19,664 nucleotides of DNA from Desulfobacterales bacterium CG23_combo_of_CG06-09_8_20_14_all_52_9 (lineage in GTDB: Bacteria; Desulfobacterota; Desulfobacteria; Desulfobacterales; UBA2156). The DNA lies in contig PCSF01000025.1 in NCBI GenBank assembly GCA_002771315.1, positions 5,209 through 24,872 of the forward strand, in the 5' to 3' direction. Within the stretch, counting starts at the first letter, position 1. Every line of letters starts with the position of its first letter. The translations under genes and the position numbers were made by a program. The notes under the pieces are model-generated. The model did no database searches and was not told the origin of the DNA. It was given only the letters and a program-made list of their open reading frames with translations. Positions 14,033 through 19,664 of this stretch are shown here, in pieces.

Positions 14033-15511
14033 TTACAATTCAACTTCCGGGCCCCAGGCGGCAAGATAGTCCTGGATGCGGAGTTTGCGGGCGGTGTTTT
14101 TCGTACTCATATAGCGGACTTTCCCTAAAATGGGACGCTCCGGACCCCATGGCCGGTCATACCGACCGAGGCACCAGAAGATGCCGCTGTAGGAATTGGG
14201 ATCGCGGCCGTCCAGGGCGTACTTGTTGTTGAGTTCAATCATCACCTCCACGGCCTCCCGCGGGGACAAAGACCACTCCAGGATCTTTTTCCCCCAAAGC
14301 ATCCGAAGATAGTTATGAATGCGTCCCTCCCTTACAAGCTGCCTCTGGGCGGCGTTCCAGAGGGGATCATGGGTTTGGGCATCCTCCAGTGCAGCCCTAT
14401 CGTAGAGATACGGACGCCGGTCCATTTCGTGGGTCAAAAGCGTTGCTTTTGCCCAATCGGGAAGCGACTCGTATTGCGCATAATCTTTCCGAAAGACGCA
14501 CATATTGTATCCCAGCTCCCGCCAGGTGACCAGTTCATCCAGGAATGCTTCCGCAGAGGCGCGCATTCCCCACCAGCCGTATTTTTTCCCTTGAGCCTTC
14601 TCGGAGAGCTTATGAATAAACCACTCCTCTGAATCGGCGATTTCCTGAAAAACCTCGTGGGCTGAAATATGTCCGAAATGCAAATAGGGGGAAAGGCCCG
14701 AGGCGGCATCCTCGTCCGGGTGGTTGCGATCGGTTTCATAACCTGAAAGGCGTCGATGGATGAATTCCAAAAGCCGCTTTCTTGCTTCACGTGCCCCTCC
14801 CTTCAGACGAGACGGTGGGACGTTGTGATTGATGGGGATTCGGCCAAGATCCACCTCTCCATTTTCCATAAGATTCAAGGCCTCCGGCCAGCGCTTCAAA
14901 ATCGTTTCGGGAGGCGCGACCGCCGCCGGCAGGCGCAACCCTTTCAAGGGGTCGATTTCCGGGTACGCCAAAAGATGATCCGGAAGGACTTTTTGGAGAA
15001 GGCGCCTGAACGCAAACGCCGTGGGATAGGTTCGATCCGTACCTCTTAAAGGGAGAAGCCCGTTGGAGTCCACCGCCTCCAATTTCACAGGGATCTTTTT
15101 TGAAGCCGCATCCACCATTTTGGGAAGAAAGAAGGCCGGAAAGTCGTCGGTGATCACGATACACGACTCTTTGGCAAGGTTGGCCAGCAGCCCTTTTCCC
15201 GCATCTGCATGCGGTTCCACGTAGGGGTAGTAGTGCACAAAGCCGTGGTTTTGTAACATCCGGATGTTATCCGCCATCCCATCGATGATGAAACGATGGA
15301 AGCGGTCGCTGGCCCAGGGGTAACCGGAGCGAAGGGCTTCCAAGACTACGATAGGCTTTTTAAGTCGTACGGCCCATTCCACGGCTCGCTGGAGACTGAA
15401 GTTGCATCGGACGCGGCGGTTGGAGATCATCCAGTACAGGATGTAACACCCCTTGTCGTTGACGGATGCATCATTGATTTTTCGGATGCGGATGGGAGGA
15501 ACAGCGTTCAT
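14033..15511 (-). CDS. Class II CPD photolyase
   Basis: Flavoenzyme (EC 4.1.99.3) that uses blue/near-UV light to split cyclobutane pyrimidine dimers in DNA. The class II type is evident from the N-terminal CYILYWMISNRRVRCNFSLQ, the middle SGLSPYLHFGHIS and the highly conserved C-terminal half: LVTWRELGYNMC, LPDWAKATL, THDPLWNAAQ, IHNYLRMLWGKKILEWS, then the FAD-site run NNKYALDGRDPNSYSGIFW and GRYDRPWGPERPI. With ATG 15511 it has 492 aa, normal for the class. An earlier in-frame ATG at 15574 lies inside the -10 element of the best promoter, so it is rejected as start. It is divergent from the DUF523-DUF1722 gene, whose E. coli counterpart ybgA is also next to a photolyase gene. No damage is seen. 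Confidence 0.95.
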   Translation of the reverse strand: MNAVPPIRIRKINDASVNDKGCYILYWMISNRRVRCNFSLQRAVEWAVRLKKPIVVLEALRSGYPWASDRFHRFIIDGMADNIRMLQNHGFVHYYPYVEPHADAGKGLLANLAKESCIVITDDFPAFFLPKMVDAASKKIPVKLEAVDSNGLLPLRGTDRTYPTAFAFRRLLQKVLPDHLLAYPEIDPLKGLRLPAAVAPPETILKRWPEALNLMENGEVDLGRIPINHNVPPSRLKGGAREARKRLLEFIHRRLSGYETDRNHPDEDAASGLSPYLHFGHISAHEVFQEIADSEEWFIHKLSEKAQGKKYGWWGMRASAEAFLDELVTWRELGYNMCVFRKDYAQYESLPDWAKATLLTHEMDRRPYLYDRAALEDAQTHDPLWNAAQRQLVREGRIHNYLRMLWGKKILEWSLSPREAVEVMIELNNKYALDGRDPNSYSGIFWCLGRYDRPWGPERPILGKVRYMSTKNTARKLRIQDYLAAWGPEVEL

Positions 15512-15569
15512 GGGGATCTCGTTTTTAAAGGGACACAAATGCCTTTCCCAAGCCAAAGTATAGGCTGAA

Positions 15570-15598
15570 ATCATAAGTGTTTATCAGCTGTTCGTCAA
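15570..15598 (-). promoter_or_regulatory. Near-consensus sigma-70-type promoter of the photolyase gene
   Basis: On the minus strand TTGACG (15598-15593) and TATGAT (15575-15570) are each 5/6 matches to the -35 and -10 consensus, with the optimal 17-bp spacer. Expected transcription start is near 15563, about 50 bp before ATG 15511. The spacer contains the left 9-bp half-site of an inverted repeat, the place where spacer-binding regulators of the MerR type act. Confidence 0.6.
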
Positions 15599-15640
15599 CG
15601 GCTCTTTTTCGGTTGCTCGGGGGATATGGGTGCTGATAAA
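15580..15640. repeat. Paired 9-bp inverted half-sites in the divergent control region
   Basis: TTTATCAGC (15580-15588) and GCTGATAAA (15632-15640) are exact inverted copies separated by 43 bp (centres 52 bp apart, about five helical turns). The left copy lies in the photolyase promoter spacer. The right copy overlaps a weak promoter for the plus-strand gene (TTGCTC at 15613, GATAAA at 15635). A shared regulator of both directions is inferred. Confidence 0.5.
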
Positions 15641-15666
15641 TTGCTAAAACAGAAGGGGGAAAAACA

Positions 15667-16617
15667 ATGGAAGAAACCATCAAACTCGGCGTGAGTCAGT
15701 GTCTCTTAGGAGAGAAGGTCCGCTACGACGGGGGGCATAAGCTTGACCGGTTCATCACTGACACCTTGGGACAATATGTCCGGTATGTGCCGGTTTGCCC
15801 GGAGGTGGAATGCGGTCTCGGGATTCCCCGGGAGGCGATGCGTCTAGTGGGTACGCCGGATGTGCCGCGGTTGGTCACCATCCGGACTCGCAAAGATCAT
15901 ACGGATCGAATGACGGAATGGGCCAAGAGCCGCGTGATCGAATTGGAGAAGGAGGGTCTTTGTGGGTTTATATTTAAAAGCAATTCTCCTTCAAGCGGCA
16001 TGGAACGTGTCAAGGTTTACACGGATGAGGGAATGCCGACAAAATCAGGAAGAGGAATTTTTGCCGGCATCTTCATGGACCACTTTCCCTTAATTCCGGT
16101 GGAAGACGACGGTCGTCTCCACGATCCGGGGCTGCGAGAAAACTTCATCGAACGGATTTTTACGATGAGACGATGGCGGGGGCTGCTTTCCGGCAAAAGG
16201 ACGTTAGGAAATCTGGTGGCTTTTCATACCGTCCACAAACTCCTGGTTCTGTCTCATAGCGAGAAGCACAACCGGCAAATGGGAAAGCTGGTTGCTGCAG
16301 GGAAAAAGATATCCGTTGAAGAACTGTTCAAACAGTATGAAGTCCTTCTCATGCAAGCTCTTTCCTTAAAGGCCACGGTGAGCAAAAACACCAATGCCCT
16401 GCAGCACATGATGGGCTATTTCAAGAAGCAGATAAGCCCGGACGAAAAGAAAGAGCTGCTCGGAGTTATCGGCCAGTATAAGCAAGGCTATATTCCGTTG
16501 ATTGTCCCTATGACGCTCATCAAACACTACACACGGAAATACGATCAGTCTTACCTTAAAGACCAGGTTTACCTGAATCCGCACCCCATCGAACTGAAGT
16601 TAAGAAATCATGTCTGA
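15667..16617 (+). CDS. DUF523-DUF1722 fusion protein (TudS-like / YbgA-like)
   Basis: 316-residue two-domain protein. Residues 1-150 are DUF523, the family of the iron-sulfur thiouracil desulfidase TudS, with VSQCLLGEKVRYDG (Cys12), PVCPEVECGLGIPR (Cys44, Cys49) and CGFIFKSNSPSSG (Cys99). Residues about 190-305 are DUF1722, as in E. coli YbgA, with FHTVHKLLVLSHSEKHNRQM. Stand-alone DUF523 proteins normally read SPSCG where this one has SPSSG, so the third cluster ligand may be Cys99 or Cys44. ATG 15667 is preceded by AGAAGGGGG. The stop overlaps the next start by 8 nt (ATGTCTGA), indicating coupling. Its place divergent from photolyase mirrors the ybgA-phr association. The substrate is not known; a role with sulfur-modified or damaged nucleobases is a guess from TudS. 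Confidence 0.9.
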   Translation: MEETIKLGVSQCLLGEKVRYDGGHKLDRFITDTLGQYVRYVPVCPEVECGLGIPREAMRLVGTPDVPRLVTIRTRKDHTDRMTEWAKSRVIELEKEGLCGFIFKSNSPSSGMERVKVYTDEGMPTKSGRGIFAGIFMDHFPLIPVEDDGRLHDPGLRENFIERIFTMRRWRGLLSGKRTLGNLVAFHTVHKLLVLSHSEKHNRQMGKLVAAGKKISVEELFKQYEVLLMQALSLKATVSKNTNALQHMMGYFKKQISPDEKKELLGVIGQYKQGYIPLIVPMTLIKHYTRKYDQSYLKDQVYLNPHPIELKLRNHV

Positions 16618-18139
16618 ACCGATAAGACTTCCAAGACTCGCTGGAAACCGACACACTCCGGTCCTTGTGACCGGTGCCACCGGCTATGTGGGAGGACGTC
16701 TTGTGCCCCGGCTTCTGGACTCCGGATACCGGGTCCGGGTTGTCGGGCGTTCCTTAGCTAAATTGCGTTCCCGATCATGGGGAACCCACCCGAACCTGGA
16801 GGCCGTCAAAGCCGATGCATTGGACCGGGAAGCGATGACGAATGCTGCAAAGGGTTGCCGGGTCGCTTTTTACCTCATACACTCCATGAATCCCCGGGAA
16901 AAAGATTTTGCCGCGACCGACCGAAAGGCGGCTCAAAACATGGTAGAAGCGGCCAGCATGGGAGGGCTTGAGCGGATCATTTATCTGGGCGGATTGGGTG
17001 AAGAGGGCAAAAACTTAAGCAAACACCTCAGATCCAGAAGTGAAGTGGCGCGGATTTTTATGGAAGGTCCGATCCCTACAACGGTATTAAGGGCCGCAAT
17101 GATCCTGGGTTCGGGAAGTGCCTCCTTCGAGACCCTACGGTATTTGGTGGAACACCTTCCGGTGATGATCACCCCCAAATGGGTCCGGAATCCGGTCCAG
17201 CCCATCGCCATCCGTAACGTCCTTGCCTACCTGCAGGGTTGTCTGGAGCACGATGAGACCATTGGACAGACTTTCGACATCGGCGGATGGGACATTCTTT
17301 CCTACCACGGGCTCATGGATGTTTATGCCGAGGAGGCGGGTTTGCCCAAGCGGCTCATTATTCCACTTCCGGTCTTGACGCCCCGCTTGAGCGCCTATTG
17401 GATCCATCTGGTTACTCCGGTGCCGGCCTATATCGCCCGGCCTCTGGCAGAAGGGCTGCGCAACCCGGTGATATGCCGGGAAGATCGGATTCGGTCCATC
17501 GTTCCGCAGGAACTTTTAGGCTGCCGGGAGGCTATCCGTCTGGCCCTGGGTCGCACTCAGAATGCTTGTGTGGATACCTGCTGGACCGACGCCGGAGCGA
17601 TTTTAGTTCCTGAATGGCTCCAGGAAGGGGACGCTTCTTATGCCGGCGGGACCCTTTTGACCTCTGCACATCGGATCGTCATTAAGGCGTCACCGAAGGA
17701 GGTCTGGCAGGCAATAATTGTCATTGGAGGAAAGCAGGGGTGGTACAGTGCCGATTTTCTGTGGCGCATCCGAGGGGCTATGGACCGGATGGTTGGGGGT
17801 ATTGGATTGAGAAGGGGGCGGCGGGACTCGGAAAACCTTCAAGTGGGGGATGCGCTGGACTTCTTCCGGGTGCTCGATGTGCAGGAAGGCCGGTTGCTTC
17901 GGTTATTGGCACAGATGCGTTTTCCCGGGGAGGCTACCTTGGAATTCAGATTGAAAGAACTTCCTGAAGGTCGGACGGTCCTGACGCAATACTCACGATA
18001 CCTGCCTCGGGGAATCTCCGGACTGCTCTACTGGTATGCACTGCTTCCCTTTCATGTCATTGTTTTCAAAGGAATGCTCAGAGGGATTGCCAAGGCAGTG
18101 GGAAGACCCTTAATTGAAGGCCCCCGGCGTCTGGCCTGA
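16610..18139 (+). CDS. SDR-type NAD(P)-binding protein with C-terminal DUF2867
   Basis: 509-residue cytosolic protein. The N-terminal half is an atypical/extended short-chain dehydrogenase fold with the dinucleotide motif TGATGYVG at 21-28, a following basic VRVVGRS consistent with NADP preference, and SRSEVARIF in place of a canonical YxxxK. The classic catalytic tyrosine is not evident, so it may bind rather than oxidise its ligand. The C-terminal ~165 residues are DUF2867, seen as KQGWYSADFLWRIRGAMDRM, GGIGLRRGRRD, GDALDFFRVLD and YWYALLPFHVIVFKGML. It is translated from an ATG overlapping the previous stop, so the two proteins are made together. SDR-DUF2867 proteins are widespread but uncharacterised; the link to photolyase is positional. 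No truncation is seen. The gap to the antiporter (18140-18213) is empty. Confidence 0.88.
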   Translation: MSEPIRLPRLAGNRHTPVLVTGATGYVGGRLVPRLLDSGYRVRVVGRSLAKLRSRSWGTHPNLEAVKADALDREAMTNAAKGCRVAFYLIHSMNPREKDFAATDRKAAQNMVEAASMGGLERIIYLGGLGEEGKNLSKHLRSRSEVARIFMEGPIPTTVLRAAMILGSGSASFETLRYLVEHLPVMITPKWVRNPVQPIAIRNVLAYLQGCLEHDETIGQTFDIGGWDILSYHGLMDVYAEEAGLPKRLIIPLPVLTPRLSAYWIHLVTPVPAYIARPLAEGLRNPVICREDRIRSIVPQELLGCREAIRLALGRTQNACVDTCWTDAGAILVPEWLQEGDASYAGGTLLTSAHRIVIKASPKEVWQAIIVIGGKQGWYSADFLWRIRGAMDRMVGGIGLRRGRRDSENLQVGDALDFFRVLDVQEGRLLRLLAQMRFPGEATLEFRLKELPEGRTVLTQYSRYLPRGISGLLYWYALLPFHVIVFKGMLRGIAKAVGRPLIEGPRRLA

Positions 18140-18213
18140 TGCGGAGGAACGGGGGGACTTCTTAAACGAGATTTCCTTTTGGTGTTGATGACATCGGTGG
18201 GAGGTCTGAAAGA

Positions 18214-19664
18214 TCAGGAGAAGACTTCATCGCGTTCGTGCCATTTTCCCTTTAATGCCTCCTGGGCTGCGCGGTGTTTGGTAATTTCTCCGGACAGGGC
18301 TTTTTCGATGGCTTCCGTGACCGCTTCCGCAGTTTCGATGCGGGTGAGATAGACATAATCGGCGCCCAACTCATAGAGGCGCCGGCTTTCCTCGAGCCCC
18401 AGGGCGTTGGCGATGATGATCGCCTCGGGATTGATGTGCCGCAGCGCCTCGACGATCTTTATGTTGGAAGTCCCCTTGAGGAGGTCGTCCTGAATGGTGC
18501 ACACGATCACCTTGGCCTTGTCGACCCCGGCATGGTGCAGGGTTTCCGTATTAGACAGGTCTCCATATCACACCGTTGGCCCATAGGCAGCGATTTTTCG
18601 ATGGATTCCGACATTGAAATCCACCACGAGAATGCTTTTCAGCAGGTCCGGATGCTTTTTCTTAAGGTTATATAGCAGAGACGAGGCGACCCGGTGAAAT
18701 CCAAGCAGGGCGACACTGTAGGATTCCTCTTCGCCCGCCTTCGCTTCGGGAGGGGCCTTGAAGCCGATCCGATCCAACAGTAGGGCCAACCGGTCGTGGA
18801 CGGCATCGGCTTTCTGGTAAAGGGTGGGGGTCAGCAGTGCCGTGACAACAAAAGCGAAGATGATGACGCTGTTGAGCCCTGTGCCGATGTGGCCGAGCTG
18901 AAGCCCTGCATAGGAGATGACCAGGGTGAACTCGGAAACCTGGGCGAGGCGTGTCGAGGCCACCGTGGCATTGCGTCGGTCGAGACCGGTCCAGTAAAGG
19001 AGGGGAAAGAAAATCAGGTACCGGGCCAAGATAGTCAGTGCGCTGAAAAGGATGGCAATCAACAAAACGGAGACGCCGTCAGGCATGGGAATGCTCATCC
19101 CGAGACCCACAAAGAACAATGTTACGAAAAAATCCTTTACGATGCCAACCTTACCGAGCACATCGGTGCTGTAAGGCAGGTTGGCGATGCTGGCCCCTGC
19201 AATGAGGGCTCCCATGCTGGAGCCCACCGTCAGGTGCCAGTTGAAACCGAAAAAGCTCTCGGTAAAAGCGTCTAGGTTGATCCCGATGAAAACGACGGCA
19301 AAACACCAGGCAATGGCCGCCACAAGGATCAGCTCGGGCATCTTTGCAATCCATTTGAACCCGATGGGCAGGATGTACTTGGCGACGGCTATGGCGATCA
19401 GGGTAAGGACAGCGATGCCGAGGAAAGAAAGCAGGATGGGGCCGATTCCGGTTTCTCGAAATTGGGCTGAATGGCGATGACGATGATGGACCAGATGTCC
19501 TGAAAGATCAGGATGCCCAACGATACCCTCCCTACGGTGGTGTCCATCTGAAAGGTTTCCTGAAATAATTTGGCAGCGTTGTCAATAGGAGACTTGGAAT
19601 AATGCTCTCCAATTCGCCGTCGGTGTACCATTTTTATGCATCAAACCCGTTGTAGTAATAAGCG
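18214..19664 (-). pseudogene. KefB-like cation:proton antiporter with TrkA-N domain, interrupted (runs off window)
   Basis: Read right to left: a Na+/H+ exchanger membrane domain, recognisable from LFQETFQMDTTVGRVSLGI and LIFQDIWSIIVIA, then PELILVAAIAWCFAVVFIGI, HLTVGSSMGALIAGASIANL, GIVKDFFVTLFFVGLGMSIP and STRLAQVSEFTLVISYAGLQ. A TrkA-N regulatory domain follows (YSVALLGFHRVASSLLYNL, YGDLSNTETLHHAGV, IANALGLEESRRLYELGADY). Two lesions break it. Near 19436-19465 the frame shifts by the equivalent of one missing base between QPNFEKPE and GPILLSFLG. At 18568-18570 an in-frame TGA splits TrkA-N between PTV and YGDLS; coding continues in the same frame to the stop at 18214. Sequence right of about 19610 does not extend the family in frame either. 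It is a pseudogene or a region of sequencing error; the encoded protein would have exchanged K+ or Na+ for H+. Confidence 0.8.

Noticed and set aside
15512..15574. Upstream ATG at 15574 as photolyase start
   Set aside because: The codon lies inside the -10 hexamer of the best promoter, has no Shine-Dalgarno, and would add 21 residues not expected for the family.
18568..18570. TGA in the antiporter as a selenocysteine codon
   Set aside because: No known TrkA-N selenoprotein comes to mind, the position is not a conserved cysteine, and I see no convincing SECIS-like stem-loop directly downstream. The nearby frameshift makes damage or error the simpler explanation.
1..19664. CRISPR arrays, tRNA/rRNA genes, insertion sequences or prophage
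   Set aside because: No regularly spaced repeats, cloverleaf or rRNA-like segments, transposase/integrase frames or paired long terminal repeats were seen on reading both strands.

Overview
The window looks like a chromosomal segment of a Desulfobacterota-type (deltaproteobacterial) bacterium. This is inferred from the gene mix and protein flavour (PstS type, DUF523-DUF1722 fusion, GldG/DUF4340 cassette, GAF and Usp proteins), not from a marker gene. No rRNA, tRNA, CRISPR array, insertion sequence or phage gene was seen.

Layout. (1) 1-4416, plus strand: a phosphate module with pstA (cut by the left edge), pstS, pstB and an alkaline phosphatase-family gene that appears to carry a large in-frame internal deletion. 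A strong hairpin separates pstS from pstB, and a Pho-box-like tandem repeat lies before the phosphatase. (2) 4506-7395, minus strand: a GAF protein and a universal stress protein, then a poorly conserved stretch with an orphan Fis-type helix-turn-helix relic, a small unknown protein and an unknown one-TM protein. (3) 7505-12404, minus strand: a compact four-gene operon of ABC ATPase, ABC-2 permease, GldG-like protein and DUF4340 protein. (4) 12511-13859, minus strand: a serine-hydrolase relic and two GNAT acetyltransferases, one closely resembling AcuA. (5) 14033-18139: a class II photolyase divergent from a DUF523-DUF1722 (TudS/YbgA-type) gene and an overlapping SDR-DUF2867 gene. The shared control region has a near-consensus promoter and paired 9-bp inverted half-sites. 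(6) 18214-19664, minus strand: a KefB-like antiporter with a TrkA-N domain, interrupted by a frameshift and an in-frame TGA.

Functionally, block 1 takes up phosphate and (originally) released it from esters outside the cytoplasm. Block 3 is an envelope transport cassette of unknown substrate. Block 4 probably tunes enzymes by acetylation. Block 5 is a DNA-repair or light-response neighbourhood recalling the E. coli ybgA-phr pair. Several genes look damaged (phosphatase, Fis relic, hydrolase relic, antiporter). The window therefore either sits in a region undergoing decay or contains some assembly errors. I saw no clearly new defence or mobile system. The best candidates for something undescribed are the divergent photolyase control region, the GldAFG-DUF4340 cassette with its extra membrane protein, and the cysteine rearrangement in the DUF523 protein.
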